From: Bodonicaedibacter sp963693005
GTDB taxonomy: Bacteria > Pseudomonadota > Alphaproteobacteria > UBA6184
Reading direction: 5' to 3'
Assembly: GCA_963693005.1 (NCBI GenBank)
Contig: OY843726.1
Span: 806,001 to 870,000, forward strand
Length of the DNA stretch: 64,000 nt
Shown here piece after piece: positions 49,914 to 58,939 of this stretch. Below the pieces are notes generated by a model. The model ran no database searches. It was not told where the DNA came from and saw nothing but the letters and a program-made list of their open reading frames with translations. How positions within the stretch are numbered: position 1 is the stretch's first letter; each line of letters starts with the position of its first letter. Both the position numbers and the translations under genes were made by a program.

Positions 49914-50489
49914 ATGTATTTGATAGTTGGGTTAGGAAATCCGGGAACTGAGTATAGATTTCACCGACATAATGTTGGGTTTTTAATGGTTGATATTTTA
50001 CACCAAACATATGGTTCTTCGGAATTTTCGAAAAACAAATGGCAAGGGTTAAGTGCAGAGGGAAAGATTAATGATCAAAAGGTAATTTTTATAAAGCCCC
50101 AAACCTATATGAACAAATCAGGGCCGGCAGTAAGTGGGGTTGCAAATTTTTATAAGATTCCGTTGGAAAACATTTTGGTAGTGCATGATGAGTTAGATAT
50201 TGACCCGGCAAGGCTGAAAATAAAAAAAGGCGGAGGGAATGGGGGGCACAATGGTCTAAAATCCATAGACGCTCACCTAGGGAAAGATTACTGGCGTATG
50301 CGTATAGGTATTGGACATCCTGGAGTGAAAGGAATGGTTTCTGGATACGTGTTGAGTAATTTGCCTCAAAAAGAATTGCCTGATTTTGATGAGTTATTTT
50401 TTCAGATTCGTGAGCATATAGAAGCATTGATTGGCTTAAATATTGAGCCAGAGAAGTTTTTAAATACGGTTTTGGCAAACTTGAAATAA
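49914..50489 (+). CDS. pth: Peptidyl-tRNA hydrolase
   Basis: Pth recycles tRNA from prematurely released peptidyl-tRNA. The 191-aa protein has GLGNPGTEYRFHRHNVGF with the catalytic His, KPQTYMNKSG, and HDELDIDPARLKIKKGGGNGGHNGLKSI. GAGGA lies seven bases before the ATG at 49914. The rplY-pth pair is conserved; a G8 tract lies in the gap between them (49866-49873). Confidence 0.96.
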   Translation: MYLIVGLGNPGTEYRFHRHNVGFLMVDILHQTYGSSEFSKNKWQGLSAEGKINDQKVIFIKPQTYMNKSGPAVSGVANFYKIPLENILVVHDELDIDPARLKIKKGGGNGGHNGLKSIDAHLGKDYWRMRIGIGHPGVKGMVSGYVLSNLPQKELPDFDELFFQIREHIEALIGLNIEPEKFLNTVLANLK

Positions 50490-50556
50490 GAGCAAACTGG
50501 ACATTACTCTGTAAAATCTATATATTAGGTAAAATTTGAATAGAAAGGAAATAATC

Positions 50557-50865
50557 ATGGCAGCAGTATTAGTTACCCTGCATATTATTTTGGCTGTTTC
50601 ATTAATTGGAATTATTTTGCTGCAAAAGTCTGAAGGTGGTGGTTTTGGATCCTCTCAGTCTACGGGATCATTCTTCTCGGTACGTGGGAAAACAGATTTC
50701 TTAACACGCACAACAGCAATTTTAGCAACAGCATTTATTGTGAACTGTTTTATTTTGGCGCTGTTGGCGAGTCAACCTAAACGTGCAATCTCAAATGCGG
50801 TTAACATACCTCAAGGTAATGAAAAGCAAGCTCCAACTTTGCCTACTCTTCCAGCTAAAAATTAG
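50557..50865 (+). CDS. secG: Protein translocase subunit SecG
   Basis: A 102-aa inner-membrane protein of the Sec translocon. It has two membrane helices (about residues 3-22 and 52-75) around the conserved loop LLQKSEGGGFGSSQS. AAGGA lies seven bases before the ATG at 50557. SecG supports export of the many Sec substrates encoded nearby. The C-terminal tail after the second helix is Ala/Pro/Asn-rich and variable in the family. Confidence 0.92.
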   Translation: MAAVLVTLHIILAVSLIGIILLQKSEGGGFGSSQSTGSFFSVRGKTDFLTRTTAILATAFIVNCFILALLASQPKRAISNAVNIPQGNEKQAPTLPTLPAKN

Positions 50866-50914
50866 ACTCGCTATTTTCGACAACTAAAATTTATTCCTGA
50901 TATAAAGGCAGTGT

Positions 50915-52213
50915 ATGTCTCATTTAATGATTGCAGATTATCGTCTTCGACAGGTTTTGGACTCACGTGGGAACCCTACTGTTGAGGCTGAAATTGTATT
51001 AGAAGACAATACAAAAGCAAGCGCATCAGCCCCTAGTGGGGCATCTACTGGTGAGCATGAAGCAGTTGAAAAGCGTGATCACTTACAATCACGATATTGT
51101 GGTAAGTCTGTTGATGATGTGATTGAGTATGCAAATGAACGCTTAGGCGATGAAATTATTGGTCACAATGTATTTGATCAACAAGGGCTTGATCGATTGT
51201 TGATAGAGTTGGATGGAACTTTACAAAAATCAAATCTTGGAGCCAATGTAATTTTGCCGATAAGTTTGGCAGCAGCAAGAGCAGCGTCTAAGTCTCTACA
51301 AATGCCGTTGTGGAAATACTTGGGTGGAGTTCAATCAAACACACTACCCGTACCGTTAATGAATGTTATAAATGGCGGTGCGCATGCAGATAATGGATTG
51401 GCAATTCAAGAATTTATGATTGTACCTGTTAGGGCAAGCTCATTTAGCAATGCATTACGTTGCGGCACTGAAGTATACCATCATTTAAAAAGTATACTGT
51501 TCGATAAGGGTTTATCTACGAACGTAGGTGATGAAGGTGGCTTTGCTCCTAACTTAGCTAATTCTACAACTGCGTTAGATTTGATTTCTGAAGCAATTAA
51601 GGCAGCCGGATATGTGGTTGGAAAAGATGTGTGTTTTGCCTTAGATGTTGCGGCATCAGAGCTTTATTCAGAGGGTGTTTACCATATTGATGGCCAAAAA
51701 TTAAGCCCACAAAAGTTAATTGGTTTTTATGACAGATTATGTGCGAACTATCCTATTGTTTCTATTGAAGATGGAGCAGCAGAAAACGACTGGGATACAT
51801 GGAAAGCTTTAACGGAGAAGTTGGGCTCAAAAATACAACTTGTTGGTGATGACCTTTTTGTGACCAATTCTTTGCGTTTACAGCAAGGAATTTTAGACAA
51901 AGCAGCAAACGCTCTATTGGTGAAGCCCAATCAGGTGGGGACTCTTACCGAAACTATTGAGGCGATTACAATGGCTCAACGCAATATGTTTAATACAGTG
52001 ATTTCACATCGTTCTGGTGAAACTGAAGACACGTTTATTGCAGACTTGGCTGTGGCGTTTAATGCAGGCCAGATCAAGGTAGGCGCACCGTGCAGGATGG
52101 ATCGCGTGGCAAAGTATAATCAATTGCTGAGAATTGAAGAAACTTTAGGCGAAAATGCAAGGTATTCTTCGGATTGTTTTCGTTCAAATATTCAGAGTTT
52201 CTTAACGATCTAA
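50915..52213 (+). CDS. eno: Enolase
   Basis: Enolase interconverts 2-phosphoglycerate and phosphoenolpyruvate. The 432-aa protein carries VLDSRGNPTVEAEI, GASTGEHEAVE, the Mg ligands in DVAASE, SIEDGAAENDW and GDDLFVTN, and the catalytic Lys in LLVKPNQVGT followed by SHRSGETEDTFIADLAV. Length and motifs are standard. Its stop codon lies at the base of a hairpin that reaches the fliQ ribosome site. Confidence 0.97.
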   Translation: MSHLMIADYRLRQVLDSRGNPTVEAEIVLEDNTKASASAPSGASTGEHEAVEKRDHLQSRYCGKSVDDVIEYANERLGDEIIGHNVFDQQGLDRLLIELDGTLQKSNLGANVILPISLAAARAASKSLQMPLWKYLGGVQSNTLPVPLMNVINGGAHADNGLAIQEFMIVPVRASSFSNALRCGTEVYHHLKSILFDKGLSTNVGDEGGFAPNLANSTTALDLISEAIKAAGYVVGKDVCFALDVAASELYSEGVYHIDGQKLSPQKLIGFYDRLCANYPIVSIEDGAAENDWDTWKALTEKLGSKIQLVGDDLFVTNSLRLQQGILDKAANALLVKPNQVGTLTETIEAITMAQRNMFNTVISHRSGETEDTFIADLAVAFNAGQIKVGAPCRMDRVAKYNQLLRIEETLGENARYSSDCFRSNIQSFLTI

Positions 52214-52239
52214 CCTATACACTTTTCGAGTGTTTAGGT
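52213..52239 (+). promoter_or_regulatory. Hairpin between eno and fliQ covering the fliQ ribosome site
   Basis: ACCTATACACT (52213-52223) and AGTGTTTAGGT (52229-52239) pair with one mismatch around a five-base loop. The 3' arm contains TTAGGT, the only Shine-Dalgarno-like sequence before fliQ, so the fold could limit its translation or act as a weak terminator. Confidence 0.45.
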
Positions 52240-52249
52240 GTTTCTACTT

Positions 52250-52516
52250 ATGGATATAGTTGCAATTACAGAGCTTTTACGCAAAGCTGTGTGGGCTATG
52301 ATTAAAGCTGGAAGTTTTCCGATGATGGCTGCACTTATCGTGGGGTTGGTGGTGTCTATCATTCAGGCAGTGACACAAATTCAAGAACAAACTCTAGCAT
52401 TTATACCTAAGATTTTAGCTGTTTTTGTGACGTTGGTATTTTTATTTCCGTATATGTTCACTGTGATTTCAGAACTGACGCATGAGTTGTTTGATATGAT
52501 GTTGCGATTGCCCTAG
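52250..52516 (+). CDS. fliQ: Flagellar biosynthesis protein FliQ
   Basis: An 88-aa inner-membrane protein of the flagellar type III export gate. Two membrane helices (about 15-38 and 50-75) surround the conserved ALIVGLVVSIIQAVTQIQEQTLAFIPKI block; the length matches FliQ (about 89 aa). It stands alone between eno and fmt, without fliP or fliR. The T3SS homologue SctS is an alternative, but the motif fits FliQ better. A GTG at 52238 is another possible start. Confidence 0.88.
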   Translation: MDIVAITELLRKAVWAMIKAGSFPMMAALIVGLVVSIIQAVTQIQEQTLAFIPKILAVFVTLVFLFPYMFTVISELTHELFDMMLRLP

Positions 52517-52592
52517 AAAAACATTAGTGATACTGCCACATTTTGTGTGTAGTTGAGGTCGTTTTGAGGAGGGTTTGAGGGGGGCTTTTCTC

Positions 52593-53510
52593 TTAGCCTA
52601 ATATATCTGCTTTGTTGAGGGGAAAACCTTTGATGAACTCTTTTGTTTCGAGCATTTTTCCTCCTGGACGTTGAAGGTTGTTTATTTGAAGTGTTGTTCC
52701 ATTTCCACAGGCCACATGAAATGTATTTGTAAGTAATTGCCCAGCAGTTTGTGAGTGCTGAGTAGGTGAGACTGAAACAGAACCTATTTTTAATTTGGTT
52801 TCTTGATACAAGGTATAAATACCTGGCCAAGGTGTGAACGCACGTAGTTTTCGTTCAATGAGGTCTGCGGGCTCACTCCAATTAATCTCAGACATAGATT
52901 TGTCAATTTTAGGTGCGAGGGTTGCGTCGGTATCAATTTGCTTTATAGCAGGATACTTTTGGGGCGATTCGAGATAATCTCCAATCATTTGTGCGCCCAA
53001 GTGTGCGAGCTGAATAAATAAATCTTGGCTGGTAGTTGAGGAGGTAATTGGGATTGACTTTTTATATAACATATCACCTGTATCCATTCCGGCATCCATA
53101 TTCATAATGGTGATGCCGGTTTCTGTGTCTCCAGATAAAATTGCATGCTGAATAGGTGCAGCGCCTCGCCAACGTGGTAATAGGGAGCCATGAATATTAA
53201 TGCACCCTAGTGGGGGAATATCTAAGACTGCCTGAGGAAGTATAAAACCATATGCTGCGACTACGCAAATATCTGGATTCAAAGCTTTTAGTTCTGCTTG
53301 GGCTTCAGACGTTCGGAGTGTTTTTGGGTAAAATACGGGGATGTTATGCGCATTTGCGAGTTGGTGAGTTGCTGATTGAATGACTTTGTGTCCTCGTCCG
53401 GCAGGTTTTGGGGGTTGAGTATAAACGGCTATAACGTTTAGACCTTTATGAATGAGTGAGCTTAAAGCCGCGGCCGCGAAATCAGGAGTTCCCATGAATA
53501 CAATGCGCAT
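52593..53510 (-). CDS. fmt: Methionyl-tRNA formyltransferase
   Basis: Fmt formylates initiator Met-tRNA. The 305-aa protein begins MRIVFMGTPDFAAAAL and keeps AYGFILPQAVLDIPPLGCINIHGSLLPRWRGAAPIQ in short pieces, with catalytic Asn, His and Asp in INIHGSLLP and GDTETGITIMNMDAGMDTGD. The usual partner def is not beside it. Its end is convergent with fliQ, about 75 bases away; rsmB starts divergently upstream. Confidence 0.96.
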   Translation of the reverse strand: MRIVFMGTPDFAAAALSSLIHKGLNVIAVYTQPPKPAGRGHKVIQSATHQLANAHNIPVFYPKTLRTSEAQAELKALNPDICVVAAYGFILPQAVLDIPPLGCINIHGSLLPRWRGAAPIQHAILSGDTETGITIMNMDAGMDTGDMLYKKSIPITSSTTSQDLFIQLAHLGAQMIGDYLESPQKYPAIKQIDTDATLAPKIDKSMSEINWSEPADLIERKLRAFTPWPGIYTLYQETKLKIGSVSVSPTQHSQTAGQLLTNTFHVACGNGTTLQINNLQRPGGKMLETKEFIKGFPLNKADILG

Positions 53511-53601
53511 AGTGTGTGATATACCTTATATAATGTGTATTACGCTTGAGTTATACGCTATTTTCAGTTAGCTTTCAAACCACAAACATAAAGGGATTAG
53601 C

Positions 53602-54924
53602 ATGCAGCAATCAGGTCATATTCAAGCCGTTATAGATGTTGTGAATGAATGGAAGCGCCAAAAAACAAAGCCATTTGATCACATCTTAAATTACTATTTT
53701 CGCGACCGTCGATTTATTGGATCGAAAGATCGCCAACAGATATCTCTGTATAGTTATGACGTATTTCGCCATAAAATGTTGCTAGAGTGGTGGGCTGAGT
53801 TTGGCATGAAGAGAGATTGCTTAGAAGAAGAGGAAAACTATGCGCTGAAAATTGTAGCAGTTTTGTTATGTTTGGTTCGACGAAAATCACCCGGCGAAGT
53901 GAATGCGTTGTTTAGTGGTGAAAAGTATGCTCCCCGTGAGTTAGACCGCCCTGAACGTAAAATGATTGAGACAATTTGGGAGCAGCCAGACTATGGAAAA
54001 AACCCACTTTATCATGACTCGATGCCAGCACATGTGCGTTTAAACACTCCCGAGTGGTTGTATGAAAAAATGGGTGAATTAAATGAGCGTCGATCAGATG
54101 TTTTACGCGCCATGAATCATCCTGCAACCATTGATTTTCGAGTGAATACGCTAAAGTCTGACCGAGATTTAGTTTTAGAACAGTTGCTTTCTCAGAAGAT
54201 TGAAGCTATTGCAACACCATATTCATCTTGGGGAATTCGGCTACAAAAACGGTTTAATTTAAACACATTAGATATATACAAACAGGGAGTTGTTGAGCTG
54301 CAAGATGAAGGTTCTCAGTTATTATGTGAACTGACGGATGCTCGGCCTAATTATACAGTAGTTGATTATTGTGCGGGTGCTGGAGGGAAGAGCTTAGCGT
54401 TTGCAATGACAATGCGCAACAAAGGTAGGCTAGTTTTATGTGATACGGCAGATTGGCGCTTAAATAAATCAAACGATCGTTTGCGTCGTGCAGGTGTATT
54501 TAACGTGCAGGATAAGATTGTACTAGAAACTGATGAAGGTGAGGCGGCATTAAGCAAATTGCTGGGGAAAGCGGATGTTGTATTTGTGGATGCTCCGTGT
54601 TCAGGAACGGGAACTTGGCGACGAAATCCAGATGCACGCTTTCGTTTGTCAGGAAAAGAGTTAGATGAGTTGGTGCAGCTGCAGAAGTCAATTTTAGAAA
54701 AAGCATCGACCTTAGTGAAGCCAGGAGGCATGTTGGTATATGCGACATGTTCTATTTTGAGTATAGAGAACAAAGGGCAAGTTGATGGATTTTTGCATAA
54801 TGTTGAAGGGTTTAATATCGAGCCAATTCAATTTAAAGATGAGAGCATTGACTATCTTCAGTTAGATCCTTATGCGTATCAAACAGATGGATTCTTTATG
54901 GCAAAACTGCGCCGAGGAGCATAG
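53602..54924 (+). CDS. rsmB: 16S rRNA m5C methyltransferase, RsmB/Nop2 family
   Basis: A 440-aa SAM-dependent enzyme that methylates cytosine in 16S rRNA. It has an N-terminal NusB-like helical part and the catalytic domain with the SAM motif DYCAGAGGKSLA, the DAPCSGTGTWRRNPDARF motif with one catalytic Cys, and the second Cys in VYATCSILSIEN. It is divergent from fmt; fmt-rsmB proximity is common. Exact target site is not decided by sequence alone. Confidence 0.9.
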   Translation: MQQSGHIQAVIDVVNEWKRQKTKPFDHILNYYFRDRRFIGSKDRQQISLYSYDVFRHKMLLEWWAEFGMKRDCLEEEENYALKIVAVLLCLVRRKSPGEVNALFSGEKYAPRELDRPERKMIETIWEQPDYGKNPLYHDSMPAHVRLNTPEWLYEKMGELNERRSDVLRAMNHPATIDFRVNTLKSDRDLVLEQLLSQKIEAIATPYSSWGIRLQKRFNLNTLDIYKQGVVELQDEGSQLLCELTDARPNYTVVDYCAGAGGKSLAFAMTMRNKGRLVLCDTADWRLNKSNDRLRRAGVFNVQDKIVLETDEGEAALSKLLGKADVVFVDAPCSGTGTWRRNPDARFRLSGKELDELVQLQKSILEKASTLVKPGGMLVYATCSILSIENKGQVDGFLHNVEGFNIEPIQFKDESIDYLQLDPYAYQTDGFFMAKLRRGA

Positions 54925-54998
54925 GTATTGAGGCGGCCTACTTGAAAGGCCCTGCAATCATCCCTATACAGGGGTAGGAGAATAGTATAGGGGGTTGC

Positions 54999-56321
54999 GT
55001 GCGTTATATTAATTATTTATTTGTGCTTTCAGCTTTAATTGGAAGTATGTCTCTTGAATGTATAGCTGCGAGTTCTTTAGAGGGCCCAAAAGAGTTAAGT
55101 CTGTTAGAAATGGGGTTTGAGGTTGAGACCTCAGGCATTAAGATCGATCATCCTGACGAGAATACCATTTTGATTATTCTAGAAAGTGCGGATGGAAAAT
55201 GGCAATTAACTAGTGATACTAGTGACTCTAAAAAAATTGACCATAAAGACTGGGTCAATTTGGAGTGTCGAACAGTTGGAGGACTTAGCAAAGATGAAAT
55301 TAATAAATATGCTAGATTTACTTATAAAACTATGTCTGAAATTAAAGCAATGTGCGATGACGGCATGGACGGGAAGTGGACTCTTAACGCATTTAAAGTA
55401 AATTACTTTTGGGGTCGATTCGTTGGATGGGGTAAGTCTGCCCCAGACTCTGTTACTTTTTGTACAAAAAAAGAAGCAAAATCTTTAGATTTTGATGTTC
55501 GTCCGCAATTGTCTTTTTCTTTTCCTCTATCTAAAGTAAAAGATGTTTTTCATGGGGTGTTGGGACGTACAGATGAACACAAACAGGAAGTTATGCCTAA
55601 GGTGTTTGATTTGGTGAAGAGAGAAGAAAAAGATGAGTGGAAAGGTCGAAGTTTAGACGACATTAAAAGTGCAGGCTTGCAAATTATATACCAAAAAAAT
55701 CCATATAAAACTAAAGCTCATAATTTGTTTATAGACACTAACTTTTTAAAAGAGCTTTTAGCAAAGGAAACCTTAAGTAATGGAGAGTCATTGCTTTTAT
55801 TAGCTAGTGCGTATATTTATGATTTGTTTTTTCAAAATATTATAAACCCTATGAAAGAGCCTGGACCAAAGCCTTTTTTGTCGGTAGTTTCGCGAGTACC
55901 ATTTTCTGAAATGTATGCCCAGCTAAGTGAGGGTGAAAAAACAAAATTTCAAACTTCTTACCAACGGTATTTTTCTGGATATGAAGATTTAAAGATCAAA
56001 CCGTATGTACCGGATAGTTTAGATATGTGCTTTGAGGATACTTCTGCCCAAAAAGACAAACATGGTATGATAAACGAAAGTGATCGTATTGCGTTAGGGC
56101 GATGGTTTGACTCAATTATTTCGCCGCGTGATCGTGCGGAAAATATTAAGCGAGATTTATTGTCTCCCCCCTTATATGTTGATAGAGAATATTCAATGGG
56201 AGCGGTGTCTGCTGATAAAATAAGGGCAAACTTTGCCTTAATAGAAGCCAGGCGTTATAGTGACATGATAAGATTAAAAGATAGAAAACTTGACAGATTT
56301 GTGAGTTTGGTAAAAGATTAG
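54999..56321 (+). CDS. Exported hypothetical protein, 440 aa
   Basis: The GTG start has AGGGGG upstream and opens a signal peptide (residues 1-24, LFVLSALIGSMSLECIAAS). The mature protein of about 415 residues is rich in Lys and Asp, with no repeats, membrane segments or motifs I know. It is the first of a run of exported unknown proteins reaching to 59.8 kb and may form an operon with the gene at 56363. Confidence 0.62.
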   Translation: MRYINYLFVLSALIGSMSLECIAASSLEGPKELSLLEMGFEVETSGIKIDHPDENTILIILESADGKWQLTSDTSDSKKIDHKDWVNLECRTVGGLSKDEINKYARFTYKTMSEIKAMCDDGMDGKWTLNAFKVNYFWGRFVGWGKSAPDSVTFCTKKEAKSLDFDVRPQLSFSFPLSKVKDVFHGVLGRTDEHKQEVMPKVFDLVKREEKDEWKGRSLDDIKSAGLQIIYQKNPYKTKAHNLFIDTNFLKELLAKETLSNGESLLLLASAYIYDLFFQNIINPMKEPGPKPFLSVVSRVPFSEMYAQLSEGEKTKFQTSYQRYFSGYEDLKIKPYVPDSLDMCFEDTSAQKDKHGMINESDRIALGRWFDSIISPRDRAENIKRDLLSPPLYVDREYSMGAVSADKIRANFALIEARRYSDMIRLKDRKLDRFVSLVKD

Positions 56322-56362
56322 GCTGAAGCTTTTTTTGGCTTAGAAAGATTAGGAGATGTGCA

Positions 56363-56707
56363 ATGAGAAAGTATATTTGTTTAGGCGTATGTTTTGTTGT
56401 ATTTGGTTTGATGTCTACTTGGGCAGGGTCTAACCCCCTAGATGAGGCAGGAAGAGATTTGTCTGCTTTTGCAAAAAAAGGACAACTTCATATGGTTGAA
56501 GCTACGGAAACTTTAGTGGCACAGGTAGAGTGCGGCGACTTTCTTCCTGAAGGCAACGAAAGTGGTGAAGGTGGCTATGGAATCGTGTTAGAAGATTGTT
56601 TAGGAAAAGAGAGTTCAGTGTTGTTTTTGCAAGCATTAGCCGAACAAGGTTGGGCGCAAAGCAAAAGAACTGCCGTATTGAAGTTAGTTGTTAATTATAG
56701 TGACTAA
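56363..56707 (+). CDS. Small exported hypothetical protein, 114 aa
   Basis: A signal peptide (MRKYICLGVCFVVFGLMSTWAGS) precedes about 90 residues, including two Cys (VECGDF and EDCLG) that could form a disulfide. A GGAG ribosome site lies before the ATG. The start lies 41 bases after the preceding exported gene. No family recognised. Confidence 0.58.
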   Translation: MRKYICLGVCFVVFGLMSTWAGSNPLDEAGRDLSAFAKKGQLHMVEATETLVAQVECGDFLPEGNESGEGGYGIVLEDCLGKESSVLFLQALAEQGWAQSKRTAVLKLVVNYSD

Positions 56708-56919
56708 CAACATAAAGGGTACCTAAACAAATTAAGCCAGTTCACTTTAAAAATGAACGCTTTACTATCTTCCATTAGCCCCTTATTCCTGTCAAATAGA
56801 TGGGGGTTTTATGGCAAGCTTGTGTTGAGGGGAGGAGTGGAGGTTTTTATTGTAAGTTAGTTAATTTCTGTTAGAGTTCAATTGTATGATGCTGTTATTT
56901 GTAGAAAAGGAGATCTCAA

Positions 56920-57609
56920 ATGGTTAAGCTATTTCAAAAGATATTTACTTTTAGTTTTATGACGTCAGGTGTGTTTGCTTCAACGCAGTTTTTTCAGTCG
57001 GATACTTGTTTTAAGCCTTTTGGAGGGGGTAAGGCGCAAGTTTCGACTCAAACTTCTCCAACTTTTAGAAGTTCTACTGTTTGTTCAGGGGAGGTTGTTC
57101 CTATGAAAGTTGATTTGAGAGCAGTGCCATTTCAGGACTTAGAAAAGCAGATCCTCCAAGCTGCATCTTCTAATGGAATGGTGGCGTTAAATTTATCGGG
57201 AAAGGGACTGTATGATGATTCGATAGAGTCTTTAATGTACGCCTTGCAAGATGAAACTGTGTGGCGAAATATAGTTGAGATTAGTTTAAGTGATAATAAC
57301 ATAAGTGTTAAAGGGTTACAGTCGTTACTACCCGTTTTAGAGATGCAAGGTTTTCGGATTTTGGATGTTTCAGGTAATTGTATAGAAGGTGAAGACATTT
57401 TTGAAAAGTTGGGTACAAATGCTGCATATGACAAGTATTCCTCTGTTGATGGCAGAGTGATTTTAGATAGACAGACGCATGGTGAGATAGCTCAAAAAAT
57501 TATTTGGATGCCAAGCTCGTTTTTTGGCGGAGAAGGCCAAGAGCCAACGGGTATGTATGTAACACCGGAAGTTATTAACAGGCATCGTCTTTACTATGGT
57601 AATAGGTAA
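56920..57609 (+). CDS. Exported leucine-rich-repeat protein
   Basis: A 229-aa protein with a signal peptide (residues 1-21) and a central region of about three leucine-rich repeats: MVALNLSGKGLYDDSIESL, NIVEISLSDNNISVKGLQSL and FRILDVSGNCIEG. The spacing fits the ribonuclease-inhibitor-type repeat (LxxLxLxxNxIxxxGxxxL). LRR proteins of this kind often contact eukaryotic partners. GGAG lies eight bases before the ATG. It may be secreted beyond the envelope, but the sequence does not show how. Confidence 0.7.
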   Translation: MVKLFQKIFTFSFMTSGVFASTQFFQSDTCFKPFGGGKAQVSTQTSPTFRSSTVCSGEVVPMKVDLRAVPFQDLEKQILQAASSNGMVALNLSGKGLYDDSIESLMYALQDETVWRNIVEISLSDNNISVKGLQSLLPVLEMQGFRILDVSGNCIEGEDIFEKLGTNAAYDKYSSVDGRVILDRQTHGEIAQKIIWMPSSFFGGEGQEPTGMYVTPEVINRHRLYYGNR

Positions 57610-57643
57610 ACTGCTCATTAATAGGTACTAGGAGGGATTTTTT

Positions 57644-58771
57644 TTGATTAGTTCTTGTCGATTGTTAATGCTTTTTTTCTTGTGCGTTTTTTCGTGTGAT
57701 TTGTTTTCTTTAGTTGTTGCTTCTGATCATGAGGGGATCTTCGACCAAACCCCCACTGTATGGCGAAAAATTAGTGATGGTGCTACTGCTACCATTCATT
57801 TGGAACTACAGCAGAAGTTAAAAGTGGCGGCGCCAACAGGTAACCACAACCGTGCGGTAGCCAAGGTAGTTATTGTTAGACCAGAGGGGGAACAGGCCAT
57901 TGATTTTCCATTAGGAACCTTTTTTCCCTGTTATGTGAGTAATCACGCTTATTTATACGATGAAAAATTGACTGAAGAGCGTACAGATGAAGAAGCGCAG
58001 GAGCTAAAACGTCCCAGAGAGGCTGCTACTGCTGGTGGTTCAGGTTTTGAAGAGGATGAAGGGCGCAGGCCAACTCGTTGTGGAAATAGAGATGATCTTT
58101 ACGCTATGAGTAAAGATCAAGCTGAGGGAGAGTTTAAAGCAGCAAGAACTGCAGTGCCAGATGGATTTGGAAAAAAGCTAAAAACGGGCATGCCCACGAG
58201 TACGGAAAGCGACCTTGATAAGGTGAAACAGGAATGTGACGCAGAGATAGTTCGTTTGACAGAAGTACGAAAAAAAGCAACAAATCTTGGAAAATTTCGA
58301 TGCATTGAAGCTCAGTATCAGAAGTTTTTTCCATTTTCAAAAACGCATAAAAACAGAATGTTAGACTCTGAAGTGAGTTTGTGCCGTGAGATTGATTTTT
58401 GGTTAGCAAAAAGTGAGATTTACACAGGGGCTGCAGAAATTAATATTCATATTTATTCTGACAATAATCCGTGTTTTTGTTGTGTTCAAACAATTCACTA
58501 TTTTGCCAAAAACTGGGTGATGAAAACAGGGGTGCCGCTAAGAGTTTTTGTTAGTAGTGAAAAAGAGTATGTTTGGAGCGGATCCTTGCCGCATGGGCAC
58601 GTTGTTCCTGTTAATGCTGCCAGCGGAAAGCCGAGTATGCGTGAATATGGTAAAGATGATAGCTATGATAAACCTTTATGCGAGAAAGAACAGCTGTCAT
58701 TTACGTATACCAAAGATAATGTGGGGAAAGTGATTCAGCTGTTTATGCCAGTAGTTGAGCCCCAACCTTAA
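57644..58771 (+). CDS. Exported protein with deaminase-like C-terminal motifs
   Basis: A 375-aa protein translated from a TTG start with GGAGGG seven bases upstream. A signal peptide (residues 1-27) is followed by a charged linker. The C-terminal part has DSE at residues 241-243 and PCFCC (P-C-x-x-C) at 276-280 after strand INIHIYSDNN. This spacing matches the zinc site of the cytidine-deaminase superfamily, where the first motif is usually HxE or CxE. It could be a secreted deaminase toxin or effector, or an inactive relative. No immunity gene is evident next to it. Confidence 0.65.
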   Translation: MISSCRLLMLFFLCVFSCDLFSLVVASDHEGIFDQTPTVWRKISDGATATIHLELQQKLKVAAPTGNHNRAVAKVVIVRPEGEQAIDFPLGTFFPCYVSNHAYLYDEKLTEERTDEEAQELKRPREAATAGGSGFEEDEGRRPTRCGNRDDLYAMSKDQAEGEFKAARTAVPDGFGKKLKTGMPTSTESDLDKVKQECDAEIVRLTEVRKKATNLGKFRCIEAQYQKFFPFSKTHKNRMLDSEVSLCREIDFWLAKSEIYTGAAEINIHIYSDNNPCFCCVQTIHYFAKNWVMKTGVPLRVFVSSEKEYVWSGSLPHGHVVPVNAASGKPSMREYGKDDSYDKPLCEKEQLSFTYTKDNVGKVIQLFMPVVEPQP

Positions 58772-58793
58772 CCTAAATTTTCTGTGGACTTAA

Positions 58794-58819
58794 AAAGGGG
58801 GCAAAGGCCCTCTTTTTTT
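58794..58819 (+). terminator. Rho-independent terminator
   Basis: A nine-base stem (AAAGGGGGC/GCCCTCTTT, one G-U pair) with a four-base loop and a seven-T run ends the operon of the deaminase-like gene. Confidence 0.88.
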
Positions 58820-58939
58820 GTGCGTAGTTATGCATTGTATTGTTTTGATATAGATATAAACAGATGAAAACAAGTAAGAGATGTATGACATTTGTTTTTG
58901 TGTGTGTAAGTAGTGTAGTCTTACATATAAGAACAAAAA

